Positions 43,333 to 51,506 of a stretch of 64,000 nucleotides of DNA are shown here, piece after piece. Within the stretch, counting starts at the first letter, position 1. The number at the start of each line of letters is the position of its first letter. The translations under genes were made by a program, and so were the position numbers. Origin of the DNA: Burkholderiales bacterium (GTDB lineage Bacteria; Pseudomonadota; Gammaproteobacteria; Burkholderiales; SG8-41); assembly GCA_036262035.1 (NCBI GenBank), contig DATAJS010000018.1:248001-312000 (forward strand), in the 5' to 3' direction. The notes below the pieces were generated by a model, which was given only the letters and a program-made list of their open reading frames with translations, ran no database searches and was not told the origin of the DNA.

Positions 43333-45401
43333 GCTTGATTCCCCACTATCGAAACGACTTTGATGGCACGCGTGTCAGGAATCTCCGCGTGCGACATGAC
43401 TTTGAGCTGCGGTATGGCGCGCCGCAGGAAACGCGAAAGGAGCAAACGAAGCTGCGCCGGCACCAGCAGGCACGCCGGCAGGCCGAACTGCTCCTGCTTC
43501 TCGGACGCTTCACGCGCGTCCTCGACCAGGCGCTCGGCGAGCGAAGGCTCGATCACCGCGTTGTCCATCTGCGCGGCCTGGAGCAGCGTGCGCTCCAGCG
43601 CCGGGTCGAGCACCATCACCTGCATGTCCGAATTGCCCGGGAACATGTTCTGGGCGATGGCGCGGCCGAGGGCGACGCGCACGTCCGAGGCGAGCTGCTC
43701 CGGCGACTGCGTGCGCGCGGCGGCGGTGCCCAGCGCGTCGACGATCGTGCGCATGTCGCGGATGTGGACGTTCTCTTCGAGCAGGTTCTGCAGCACTTTC
43801 TGCAGCGTCGCGAGCGGCAGCAGCTTCGGCACCAGGTCCTCGGTGAGCTTCGGAAACTCTTTCGAGAGATGGTCGAGGAGCTGCTGGAGCTCCTGGCGGC
43901 CGAGCAGCTCCGCGGCGTGGTTGCCCAGGATCTGCGACAGGTGCGTGGCGATGACCGTGCTCGCGTCGACGACGGTGTAACCCGCCGCCTGCGCGGCGTT
44001 GCGTTGATCGGCCTCGATCCACACCGCGGGCAGGCCGAACGCCGGATCGGTGGTCGCGATGCCGGGCACTTCGGAGACGACGCGGCCGGGGTTGATGGCG
44101 AGGAACATGCCGGCGTGCGCTTCGTGGTGCGCGATCTCCACGCCTTTCAGCAGGATGCGGTACGCGGCGGGGCGCAGCTCGAGGTTGTCGCGGATGTGGA
44201 TCGACGGCGGCAGGAAACCGATGTCCTGCGCGAACTTCTTGCGGATCGCCTTGATGCGCTTCAAGAGCTCGCCGTCCTGGCCGCGGTCGACCAGCGGCAC
44301 GAGGCGGTAACCGACTTCGAGGCCGAGGATGTCGACCGGCGTCACGTCTTCCCACGACACGTCCGGGTTCTCTTTCGGCGTGACGTCGGGCATGACGACG
44401 GGGGGCGCTTCGGCGGCGGCTTTCGCCTTCTTCTTCATGAAGTGGGCGATCGCGGCGAGGCCGGCGGCGAGCAGCAGGAACGAGAAGTGCGGCATGCCCG
44501 GGACGACGCCCATGATGCCGATGACGCCGGCGGTGATCAGGAACGCTTCGGGACGCTTGAAGAGCTGGCTCGCGAGCTGCTGCGAGACGTTCTGGTCGGA
44601 ACCGACGCGCGAGACGACGAGGCCGGCCGCGGTCGAGATGATCAGCGCCGGGATCTGCGCGACGAGGCCGTCGCCGATCGCGAGGATGATGTAAGTCTTC
44701 GCCGCCTGCGCGATCGGCAGGCTGTGCTGGATCATGCCGACCAGCATGCCGCCGATCAGCGAGATGAAGAGGATGAGGATGCCGGCGATCGCGTCGCCGC
44801 GGACGAACTTGCTCGCACCGTCCATCGAGCCGAAGAAGTCCGCTTCCTGCGCGACTTCGGAGCGGCGGCGCTTGGCTTCGTCCTCGCCGATGAGACCGGC
44901 GTTCAAGTCGGCGTCGATCGCCATCTGCTTGCCGGGCAGCGCGTCGAGGCTGAAGCGCGCGCCGACTTCGGCGATACGGCCCGCGCCTTTGGTGATGACC
45001 ACGAAGTTGATGACGGTGAGGATCGCGAAGACGACGATACCGACGGTGTAGTTGTCGCCGATGACGAAGTGGCCGAACGACTCGATCACCTTGCCCGCCG
45101 CGCCGGGGCCGGTATGGCCGTCGACCAGCACGACGCGGGTCGAGGCGACGTTGAGCGACAGGCGCAGCAGCGTGGTGACGAGCAGCACCGTCGGGAAGAT
45201 CGCGAACTCCAGCGGCTTCACGGTGTACATCGCGGTGAGCAGCACCATGACCGCGAACGCGATGTTGAACGTGAAGAACAGATCCAGGAGCAGCGGCGGC
45301 AGCGGCAGGATCATCATCGCGAGGATCATGATCACCAGCAGCGGGCCGGCGAGGCTGCGCATCATGGCGGGGCCGCCGAGACGCATCACGAGCGCGCTCA
45401 T
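43329..45401 (-). CDS. flhA: FlhA, export-gate subunit
   Basis: The product has 690 residues, the normal size. Eight N-terminal helices precede the conserved cytoplasmic linker (TKGAGRIAEVGARFSLDALPGKQMAIDADLNAGLI) that lies in the FHIPEP signature region. The C-terminal domain binds chaperones and FliJ (ARTQSPEQLASDVRVALGRAIAQN). It overlaps flhF by 4 bases and flhB by 4 bases. Confidence 0.98.
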   Translation of the reverse strand: MSALVMRLGGPAMMRSLAGPLLVIMILAMMILPLPPLLLDLFFTFNIAFAVMVLLTAMYTVKPLEFAIFPTVLLVTTLLRLSLNVASTRVVLVDGHTGPGAAGKVIESFGHFVIGDNYTVGIVVFAILTVINFVVITKGAGRIAEVGARFSLDALPGKQMAIDADLNAGLIGEDEAKRRRSEVAQEADFFGSMDGASKFVRGDAIAGILILFISLIGGMLVGMIQHSLPIAQAAKTYIILAIGDGLVAQIPALIISTAAGLVVSRVGSDQNVSQQLASQLFKRPEAFLITAGVIGIMGVVPGMPHFSFLLLAAGLAAIAHFMKKKAKAAAEAPPVVMPDVTPKENPDVSWEDVTPVDILGLEVGYRLVPLVDRGQDGELLKRIKAIRKKFAQDIGFLPPSIHIRDNLELRPAAYRILLKGVEIAHHEAHAGMFLAINPGRVVSEVPGIATTDPAFGLPAVWIEADQRNAAQAAGYTVVDASTVIATHLSQILGNHAAELLGRQELQQLLDHLSKEFPKLTEDLVPKLLPLATLQKVLQNLLEENVHIRDMRTIVDALGTAAARTQSPEQLASDVRVALGRAIAQNMFPGNSDMQVMVLDPALERTLLQAAQMDNAVIEPSLAERLVEDAREASEKQEQFGLPACLLVPAQLRLLLSRFLRRAIPQLKVMSHAEIPDTRAIKVVSIVGNQA

Positions 45402-46534
45402 GCGGCCACCTCATTGTTGGGATCCATGTCCGCCGGCACTTCGACCTCGCCGAGCGGCTTCATGCCCGACACGCCGTGGGTCTTGAGCTGGAACACGTAG
45501 GCGAGCACTTCCGCGACCGCCGTGTACAGGCGCTCGGGGATCTGCTGGCCGAGGTCGGTGTGCGTGAAGAGCGCGCGGGCGAGGGGCGCGGCTTCGAGGA
45601 TGGGCACGTTCGCCTGCTCGGCGATGCCGCGGATGCGCGCGGCGAGCAGGTCGGCGCCCTTGGCGATGACGGTCGGGGCGCGCATCGACTCGTCGTACTT
45701 GAGCGCGACCGCGTAGTGCGTCGGGTTGGTGACGATCACGTCCGCCTTCGGCACGTCGGCCATCATGCGTTTCTTGGCGGCTTCGCGCTGCGCCTTGCGG
45801 ATCGCCGACTTGATGTGCGGGTCGCCTTCGGCTTCCTTGTATTCCTGCTTCAGCTCTTCCTTCGTCATGCGCAGCTGCTTGGCGTAGCGCCAGAGCTGCA
45901 GCGGCACGTCGACCGCGGCGATGAGCGCGAGCACCGCGCCGATGGTGAACGTGCTCACCATGACGAGGCTGCCCATCGTGCCGACGGCGGCGTGGAACGG
46001 CTGGCCGGCGAGCTCGATCATCGACTCGCGCGAATTCCAGAGGACGATCGCGCCGACGCCGCCGATGAGGCCGGCCTTGAGCAGCGCCTTGCCGAGCTCG
46101 GTCACGCCGTGCATCGAGAACATGCGGCCGAAGCCCGACATCGGGTTGATGCGGTTGAATTTGGGGGCGGCGGCGCCGGGAACGAACGACCAGCCGCCGA
46201 TCGCCATGGGCGCGAGGAGCGCGGCGAGCACGGTCACCGCGAGGAGCGGCGCGCCGATCATCAGGGCTTCGGAGGCGAAGGCGTAGAGGCGCTCGGTCAT
46301 CGCGCCCGGCTCGCGCACGATCGATCGGTCGAGCGTCAAGCCGCTCACCATGAGGCGCTTCATGCCCTCCATCAGCGGCGCGCCCATGAACCAGATCACC
46401 GCCATCGCGGAGATCGTCACCGCAAAAGCGGACAGCTCGGGCGAGCGGGCGATATTGCCCTCCGCGCGAGCGTCTTCCAGGCGCTTTTGCGATGCGGGTT
46501 CTGTGCGTTCTAGTTCGGAGTCTTCGGCTGCCAT
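45398..46534 (-). CDS. flhB: FlhB, export specificity switch
   Basis: The product has 378 residues. Four transmembrane helices precede the cytoplasmic domain with the autocleavage motif NPTH (Asn270). Cleavage there lets FliK switch export from hook to filament substrates. The linker KQLRMTKEELKQEYKEAEGDPHIKSAIRKAQRE is typical. It is the first gene of flhB-A-F-G-fliA on the minus strand. Confidence 0.98.
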   Translation of the reverse strand: MAAEDSELERTEPASQKRLEDARAEGNIARSPELSAFAVTISAMAVIWFMGAPLMEGMKRLMVSGLTLDRSIVREPGAMTERLYAFASEALMIGAPLLAVTVLAALLAPMAIGGWSFVPGAAAPKFNRINPMSGFGRMFSMHGVTELGKALLKAGLIGGVGAIVLWNSRESMIELAGQPFHAAVGTMGSLVMVSTFTIGAVLALIAAVDVPLQLWRYAKQLRMTKEELKQEYKEAEGDPHIKSAIRKAQREAAKKRMMADVPKADVIVTNPTHYAVALKYDESMRAPTVIAKGADLLAARIRGIAEQANVPILEAAPLARALFTHTDLGQQIPERLYTAVAEVLAYVFQLKTHGVSGMKPLGEVEVPADMDPNNEVAA

Positions 46535-46672
46535 GACGGATTACCGTTTGGATGGCAGCGATTATGGTTTCGAGACCCCTAAAGCAGCGGCCCGAATACG
46601 GCCGCTAAACGACCGCTTTTCCAGAAACTGAAGTCGCTGACGCGACTTCTTTTCGGGAAAAGTTTCCGGTGT

Positions 46673-46722
46673 ACGCCAAGGAGGGAAACCAAGGTTTCCT
46701 CCTTGCGGACCTGCCTTCCTTC
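46673..46722. repeat. Repeat family B, single-hairpin copy, opposite orientation
   Basis: ACGCCAAGGAGGGAAACC-AA-GGTTTCCTCCTT is followed by ACCTGCCTTCCTTC, which is the complement of the purine-rich lead of the other copies. It has one hairpin module only. It lies 75 bases past the end of the HDOD gene. Confidence 0.75.
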
Positions 46723-46755
46723 AACCCGCGTCACCGCGGAGGGGTCGGCAAGAAC

Positions 46756-46796
46756 GCCCCCTCCCCCTCAGGGGGAAGGGTCAGGGTGGGGGCGGG
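46756..46796. repeat. Repeat family D, second copy
   Basis: GCCCCCTCCCCCT-CA-GGGGGAAGGG followed by TCAGGGTGGGGGCGGG. It abuts the stop codon of the HDOD gene, as the copy at 15524 sits close to the flgJ stop. It may serve as a transcript end structure, although it lacks a T-tract. Confidence 0.65.
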
Positions 46797-46797
46797 T

Positions 46798-47670
46798 TCA
46801 GACCACCAGGCCGGTGATGGCCGGGGGGATGCCGTAGGCTTCGCACGCCGGCGCGGCCTTGGCGGCGATCTTGAGGATCCGCTCCCGGGCCCCGTCGGGA
46901 GACAGGCCGATCAGGCGGCCGATCGCGGCGAAATCGTCGGGGAGCGCCGCGTCGTCCCAGCCGTGGGCGCTGTGGCGCGCCAAGGCGACCGCCAGGCTCA
47001 CGTTCAGCGCCCGGGGCGTCAGGGCATGGCGCTCGTCCATGAGCTGGCAGATGAGATCCGGGAGCTGCCAGGCGTGGGCGAGCTCGAGCTGGAGCGCGAT
47101 CATGGGGAAGCCCAGGGTCTCGCGCTGCACCGCTTCGCTGCGCTTCTGGAACAGCCGCCGGGTGTCCTCCATCTCGACCGCCGTCGTCGGCGCGAAGCAC
47201 CAGAGCAGGAGTTCGGCGAAGTCGTGCAGCAGCGCCGCCGTCGTCACCTCGTCGATCTCGATGTCGTGGCGCAGCACCGCCCAGTCGCGCGCGTAGAGCG
47301 CGGCGTGGCGCGCCCGGCTAATCACCGAGCGGGCGCCTTTGAGGGCCATGGGGTTGGCCGCCAGCCTCGATTCGAGCGGTTCCTGGTCCGCGAAATGCGC
47401 CATGAACGGCTCGATCCCCAGCATCATCAGGGAGTGGGAGATCGTCGTCACGTCGCCGGTCTGGCGGCGGCTGCGGCGCTGCTGGATGTAACGCAGCACC
47501 TTGAAGGTCATCAACGGATCGTGCATGACGGCGTCGGCCAGCCGCGGCATGGAGACGTTGTCGATGTCCTGCCGGACCGCGTCCAGCGCGGCGATGGTCT
47601 GCGCCAGCACCGGCAGCTCGGACTGGCCGAAGCGGGAAATCCAGGATTGGGGGGTGCGTAATTCGCTCAT
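46798..47670 (-). CDS. HDOD-domain protein
   Basis: The product has 290 residues with an HDOD fold: the N-terminal (LPVLAQTIAALDAVRQDIDNVSMPRLADAVMHDPLMTFKVLRYI) and middle (TTAALLHDFAELLLWCFAP) parts are recognisable. The LLHDF keeps HD-like residues, but HDOD proteins generally lack phosphodiesterase activity. The start overlaps the stop of the methyltransferase gene (ATGA). It is the last gene of the motA-motB-methyltransferase-HDOD unit, so it is likely coexpressed with the stators. Confidence 0.87.
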   Translation of the reverse strand: MSELRTPQSWISRFGQSELPVLAQTIAALDAVRQDIDNVSMPRLADAVMHDPLMTFKVLRYIQQRRSRRQTGDVTTISHSLMMLGIEPFMAHFADQEPLESRLAANPMALKGARSVISRARHAALYARDWAVLRHDIEIDEVTTAALLHDFAELLLWCFAPTTAVEMEDTRRLFQKRSEAVQRETLGFPMIALQLELAHAWQLPDLICQLMDERHALTPRALNVSLAVALARHSAHGWDDAALPDDFAAIGRLIGLSPDGARERILKIAAKAAPACEAYGIPPAITGLVV

Positions 47671-48416
47671 CGTGGGCCTGCGCGCATCGTCCAGACGTGC
47701 AGCCGGGTATCCATCGCGTCGCCGACGTCGATCTCGCGGTCGGCCGTCACTCCCGGCACTGCAAACGCGCTCACGAGCTTAGTGCCCGGGCGCATCTCGC
47801 GCTGTGCTTTTTCCCACAGCCGGGGCATCACGGCCGGCGAAAGATAAGCGTAGACGACGTCGTACTGCGAAAGATCCGCCGCCCACAGGTCGCCGCGGAC
47901 GACCGCGCAGTCGCCCTGGGCCATGCGGCAGCGGACCCGCGCCATCAGCCACGGCACCAGCGCCTGCTCGACCCCGTCGAACCGGCTGCCGGCGCGCGAG
48001 GCGGCGAGGCGCGCGATGACCCGGGCGTCGCCGCAGCCCAGATCGAGAAAACGGACGGGCCCTGCCGGCAGCAGCCGGGCGAGCGCGTCCACCGCGCGCG
48101 CCGTCGAGAAGAAGAGCGGCACCCGGCTTTTCCAGATGCGGCCGTAGAAGAGGAGCAGGCCGACGAGCGCCGCGAGCGCCCAGCCCGAGCCGATGTCGAG
48201 GGAGAGCCCGAACGAGAGCGCCGGCACGAACAGCGCGTTGATCGCGAGCCACCACGGCGGAAGCCCGACGAGCCAGGACAGCCCGGCCGCGATCGCGGCG
48301 ACCGCCAGCTCCCACGGCACTCCCGCCGCGGCGGCGAAACCCGCCGCCGGCAGCGCCGCGAGGTAGATGGCAGCGATACGGCCCACCGGCAGCCGCGACG
48401 CCGTCGCCGCGCTCAT
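47667..48416 (-). CDS. Membrane-anchored class I SAM-dependent methyltransferase
   Basis: The product has 249 residues. About 95 N-terminal residues form three or four hydrophobic helices (IAAIYLAALPAAGFAAAAGVPWELAVAAIAAGLSWLVGLPPWWLAINALFVPALSFGL and onward). The SAM core follows: RFLDLGCGDARVIARLA, then VVRGDLWAADLSQYDVVYAYLSPAVMPRLWEKA. The start overlaps the motB stop (ATGA) and its stop overlaps the HDOD start. The substrate is unknown; it resembles a membrane-linked small-molecule or lipid methyltransferase, but it might be a structural remnant. Confidence 0.82.
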   Translation of the reverse strand: MSAATASRLPVGRIAAIYLAALPAAGFAAAAGVPWELAVAAIAAGLSWLVGLPPWWLAINALFVPALSFGLSLDIGSGWALAALVGLLLFYGRIWKSRVPLFFSTARAVDALARLLPAGPVRFLDLGCGDARVIARLAASRAGSRFDGVEQALVPWLMARVRCRMAQGDCAVVRGDLWAADLSQYDVVYAYLSPAVMPRLWEKAQREMRPGTKLVSAFAVPGVTADREIDVGDAMDTRLHVWTMRAGPR

Positions 48417-49336
48417 TCCTGGCTCTTGGTGAGCGTGGGCTTGATGTCTTCGACCGAGCCCACGTCCGCCGGCCCGCTCACCTTCTCCACCGCCTGCGCC
48501 GTTTCCTTGTTGAGCACGATCAGGCTGATGCGGCGGTTCATCGGGTTGCTGGGGTCGTCCTTGTCGAGCGGCGCGGCGGACGACATGCCGTAGACGCGCA
48601 CGACGCGCTTTTCGTCCATGCCGCCGGCGACGAGCGCCCGGCGCGACGCGTTGGCGCGGTCGGCCGAGAGCTCCCAGTTGCTGTAGCCCTTCTCGCCGGA
48701 GGCGTACTGGCTGGCGTCGGTGTGGCCGGCCACGCTCACCTTGTTGTCGACGGCGTTCAGCGTCTTGCCGATCTCGAGCAGGATGTCGCGCGCGTACGGC
48801 TGGAGCTCGGCGCGGCCGAGCGCGAACATCGGGCGGTTCTTGTCGTCGACGATCTGCACGCGCAGGCCTTCGCTCGTGATGTCGAGCAGGAGCTGCTTGC
48901 GGTACTGGCGCAGCTGCGCGTTCTGCTCGATCGCGTTCTCCATGCGGCGCTTGAGCTCCTGGAACTTCATGACCTCCATCTTGAGCGCTTCGGTGGTCGG
49001 CCGGGACTTCGCGCTGGCGTTGGGCGAGGTCATGTCGCCGCGGCGGCGCTGGCCGTCCGAGCGCGTGAGGTCCTGGCCGCCGCCCTTGATGATGCTCGTC
49101 GCGTCCCCGGCGCCGCTGCCGCCCTGGAGGGCGACTTTCAGCGGGGTACGGAAATAGTCGGAGATGCCGTTCAGGTCGCCCTTGGCGGTCGAGCCGAGCA
49201 GCCACATGAGCAGGAAGAAGGCCATCATGGCCGTGACGAAGTCGGCGTACGCGATCTTCCACGCGCCGCCGTGGTGCCCGCCGCCTTTTTTCTTCTTGCG
49301 GCGGACGATTATCGGCCGTTGAGCGTCGTCGGACAT
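48413..49336 (-). CDS. motB: MotB, stator peptidoglycan-binding subunit
   Basis: The product has 307 residues. A basic N-terminus (RRKKKKGGGHHGGAWK) precedes the single helix with the proton-binding Asp32 (YADFVTAMMAFFLLMWLLG). The plug region is followed by an OmpA-like domain (SVAGHTDASQY, NWELSADRANASRRALV, NPMNRRISLIVL). It pairs with MotA in the proton-driven stator. It starts 2 bases after motA and overlaps the methyltransferase gene by 4 bases. Confidence 0.97.
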   Translation of the reverse strand: MSDDAQRPIIVRRKKKKGGGHHGGAWKIAYADFVTAMMAFFLLMWLLGSTAKGDLNGISDYFRTPLKVALQGGSGAGDATSIIKGGGQDLTRSDGQRRRGDMTSPNASAKSRPTTEALKMEVMKFQELKRRMENAIEQNAQLRQYRKQLLLDITSEGLRVQIVDDKNRPMFALGRAELQPYARDILLEIGKTLNAVDNKVSVAGHTDASQYASGEKGYSNWELSADRANASRRALVAGGMDEKRVVRVYGMSSAAPLDKDDPSNPMNRRISLIVLNKETAQAVEKVSGPADVGSVEDIKPTLTKSQE

Positions 49337-49338
49337 GG

Positions 49339-50205
49339 TTACTTGGCCGCCGGCGCCTTGCGCTTCACGTGGTTCTCGAGCTCACTGAACGACGGGCGCT
49401 CGGTCGAGAACAGCACTTTCCGGCCGAATTCGACCGCGACCGCGGGGGAGTAGCCGTTCAGGCTGGCGAGCAGCGTCACTTTGATGCACTCGAACATCTT
49501 GGTGGATTCGGCGAGCTTCTGCTCGAGCACGCTGGCGAGCGGCGCGACGAAGCCGTAGGCGAGCAGGATGCCGAGGAAGGTGCCGACGAGCGCGTGGGCG
49601 ATGAGCATGCCCAGCTCCGCCGGCGGCAGGCCGACCGAGCCCATGGTGTGCACGACGCCCATGACGGCGGCGACGATGCCGAACGCCGGCATGCCGTCGC
49701 CCGCTTTGGAAATGCAGTGGACCGGGATCTCGCCCTCGTGATGGTGGGTCTCGATCTCGTTGTCCATCAGGTTCTCGATCTCGAACGTGTTCAGGTTGCC
49801 GCCGACCATGAGACGCAGGTAGTCGGTGATGAACTCGAGCACGTGGTGATCGCCGAGGATCCTGGGGTACTTGCTGAACAGCGCGCTTTTCTCGGGCTCC
49901 TCGACGTCGCTCTCGATCGTCATCAGGCCTTCCTTGCGGACTTTGGCCAGGATGTCGTAGAGGAGGGCCATCAGGTCCATGTACGTGTCTTTGGTGTACT
50001 GGGATCCCTTGAGCGTCTGGGGCAGCGCCTTGAGCGTCGCCTTGATCGCCTTCATGCCGTTGCCGACGACGAAAGCGCCCGCGGCGGCACCGCCGATCAT
50101 GAGCAGCTCGATCGGCTGGAACAAAGCGCCGAGATGGCCGCCGGCGAGCGCGAAACCGCCGAAGACGGAACCAAGGACGACGAGATAACCAACGATGACC
50201 AGCAC
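49339..50205 (-). CDS. motA: MotA, stator channel subunit
   Basis: The product has 288 residues from a GTG start, with GGAGGG 9 bases before it. Four transmembrane helices and the cytoplasmic loop are present. The conserved PAFGIVAAVMGVVHTMG region holds the channel Pro residue and the helix-3/4 motif ALVGTFLGILLAYGFVAPLAS. It has a strong sigma-28 promoter match upstream (50264-50290). Confidence 0.97.
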   Translation of the reverse strand: MLVIVGYLVVLGSVFGGFALAGGHLGALFQPIELLMIGGAAAGAFVVGNGMKAIKATLKALPQTLKGSQYTKDTYMDLMALLYDILAKVRKEGLMTIESDVEEPEKSALFSKYPRILGDHHVLEFITDYLRLMVGGNLNTFEIENLMDNEIETHHHEGEIPVHCISKAGDGMPAFGIVAAVMGVVHTMGSVGLPPAELGMLIAHALVGTFLGILLAYGFVAPLASVLEQKLAESTKMFECIKVTLLASLNGYSPAVAVEFGRKVLFSTERPSFSELENHVKRKAPAAK

Positions 50206-50263
50206 GGGCCTGACCCTCCGACTGTGTTGCTTCGGCGCATGGCGCGCGCCGGCTGTGACAGCC

Positions 50264-50290
50264 TTAACGGCTGCACGGAGCCAGGGTTTA
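50264..50290 (-). promoter_or_regulatory. Sigma-28 (FliA) promoter of motA-motB
   Basis: On the minus strand TAAACCCT (50283-50290), an 11-base spacer and GCCGTTAA (50264-50271) match the sigma-28 consensus. The predicted start is about 50 bases before the motA GTG. The -10 box is identical to those of flgM and flgK. Confidence 0.85.
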
Positions 50291-50303
50291 GTCGAGCCGG
50301 CGG

Positions 50304-50434
50304 TTTAAAGGAAAGGGAGGTTCAAGGAGGGAAACCTTGGTTTCCCTCCTTGGCGTTTACTGCCCGAAGGGAGCCGAAGGCTCCCTCCTTGGCGTTTACT
50401 GCCCGAAGGGAGCCGAAGGCTCCCTCCCTGGCGT
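50304..50434. repeat. Longest family B repeat: three tandem hairpins between flhC and motA
   Basis: TAAAGGAAAGGGAGGTTCAA leads into hairpin 1 (AAGGAGGGAAACC-TT-GGTTTCCCTCCTT). Two tandem copies of a module follow: GCCCGAAG, the stem GGGAGCC-GAA-GGCTCCC, TCCTTGGCGTTTACT. The second module differs by single bases. The gap has 306 bases in total and also holds the motA promoter and the hairpin at 50446. Confidence 0.85.
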
Positions 50435-50445
50435 TACCGGTTCTT

Positions 50446-50470
50446 GACGGCCGAGGTTTCCTCGGCCGTC
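50446..50470. terminator. Stable hairpin downstream of flhC (possible terminator)
   Basis: Perfect 11-base arms GACGGCCGAGG and CCTCGGCCGTC enclose the loop TTT. It lies 41 bases past the flhC stop on the minus strand. No U-tract follows, so Rho-independent termination is not supported directly; a role in stopping or stabilising the flhDC mRNA is inferred. Confidence 0.45.
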
Positions 50471-50511
50471 GGATCTTCATTCTGGAGCCCGCCAGAAGCC
50501 TGGTCGAGGCG

Positions 50512-51159
50512 TCAGGTGGCGGCGGCGGCCGCGCCGCGCCTAGCCTTGGGGCTCATCGCGGCGCCGAGCAGGAAGCCGTGGCTCTCGGGGACCGGCGCGC
50601 ACACGGCGGGTTTCGCCTTGACCGGCTCTTCGGCGCCCTTCTTCTTGGTCTTGCCGGCGCGCGAAGGCACGTTGCACAGGCCGCATTCGTAATCCTTGGT
50701 GAGGTCCATGGTGTGCACGACGAACTTGCCGCCGCAGCACTTGCAGGCAGTGGTCTCGAGGAGCTTCGCCTCGAAGAAGCGCGCCAGGCTCCAGGCGCGG
50801 GTGAACGAGAGCACCTTCTCCAGGCCGTTCAGCTCGACGTGCTCGATATACAGCTTGTAAGCGGTGATGATCGCCCGGATGCCTTTCGCCTGGGTGTGCC
50901 GGACGAGGTAGGCGTGGATGTTCATGAAGATCGACGCATGGATGTTCGGCATCCAGCTCATGAACCAGTCGGTCGAGAACGGGAGCATGCCCTTGGGCGG
51001 CGACTCGCCGCGCACTTCCTTGTAGAGGCGCAGCAGGCGCTCGCGCGACAGGTTGGTCTCGGTCTCCAGCACCTGGAGGCGGGCGCCCAGGCGGGCGAGT
51101 TGGGCGGCGAGCTGAACCTGCTCGGCGTCGGATACGACACTCTTCATGCGTGCGGTCAT
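50512..51159 (-). CDS. flhC: FlhC, master flagellar activator subunit
   Basis: The product has 215 residues. The DNA-binding core and the four-cysteine zinc site (TACKCCGG ... YECGLC) are present. MLPFSTDWFMSWMPNIHASIFMNIHAYLV is highly typical. The FlhD4C2 complex activates class II flagellar promoters. A 37-residue Lys/Ala/Pro-rich tail (KTKKKGAEEPVKAKPAVCAP...) extends beyond the usual end. It lies 26 bases downstream of flhD. Confidence 0.97.
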   Translation of the reverse strand: MTARMKSVVSDAEQVQLAAQLARLGARLQVLETETNLSRERLLRLYKEVRGESPPKGMLPFSTDWFMSWMPNIHASIFMNIHAYLVRHTQAKGIRAIITAYKLYIEHVELNGLEKVLSFTRAWSLARFFEAKLLETTACKCCGGKFVVHTMDLTKDYECGLCNVPSRAGKTKKKGAEEPVKAKPAVCAPVPESHGFLLGAAMSPKARRGAAAAAT

Positions 51160-51185
51160 TGTTGTCCTCTCCCGTTCGGCCGCGT

Positions 51186-51506
51186 TCAGGAGCTCAGGCC
51201 GGCGGCCGGCTGCGCCGCCATCAGCACCGCAGCGTGGGTGCCGGCCATGAGCTTGGAGTTGCCGTAGTCGGAGAGCATATCGACGATCATGCTGTCGTCG
51301 AAGCGGAACCGGAACAGGAGCTGGTTGGTCGACGCCATCCGCAGGATCTGGGCGGGCGAGAGCTTCTCCAGAATGTTCGCCACCTCCTCGCTGACTCCCA
51401 GGCGGAAGATCGCGGTGTCCTTGTCCGCGCGGATCATGTTCTGGGCGAGCATCAGATACGACAGGTTCGCTTCGCGGATTTCGTTCAGCAGCTGCTCGTT
51501 TTTCAT
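51186..51506 (-). CDS. flhD: FlhD, master flagellar activator subunit
   Basis: The product has 106 residues from ATG 51506, with CGGAG about 5 bases before it; an in-frame start 57 bases upstream adds unrelated sequence. The core is typical: NEIREANLSYLMLAQNMIRADKDTAIFRLGVSEEVANILEKLSPAQILRMASTNQLLFRFRFDD. FlhD dimers join FlhC to form the activator. The gene opens the minus-strand flhDC-mot region. Confidence 0.97.
   Translation of the reverse strand: MKNEQLLNEIREANLSYLMLAQNMIRADKDTAIFRLGVSEEVANILEKLSPAQILRMASTNQLLFRFRFDDSMIVDMLSDYGNSKLMAGTHAAVLMAAQPAAGLSS

Larger units (their letters stand above)
46535..46797. other. Gap between flhB and the HDOD gene, with a hairpin and repeats
   Basis: The gap holds a perfect hairpin GAAGTCGC-TGAC-GCGACTTC (46630-46649) followed on the plus strand by TTTT, a family B element (46673-46722) and a family D element (46756-46796). 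Any flhB promoter must lie here. No FlhDC or sigma-54 site could be named. The hairpin points to the plus strand, where no gene ends. Confidence 0.5.

Noticed and set aside
43335-45500. 721-codon antisense ORF opposite flhA
   Set aside because: It is a codon-bias shadow of flhA; the amino-acid mix (Arg, Asp, Glu, His) is typical of antisense frames in high-G+C DNA.
46579-46612. TAAAGCAG followed by GCCGCTAA, resembling a sigma-28 promoter
   Set aside because: The distance between boxes is 13 bases instead of 11, and no plus-strand gene lies downstream; flhB is on the other strand.
46630-46653. GAAGTCGC/GCGACTTC hairpin followed by TTTT as a terminator
   Set aside because: It would act on the plus strand, where no gene ends; both flanking genes are on the minus strand.
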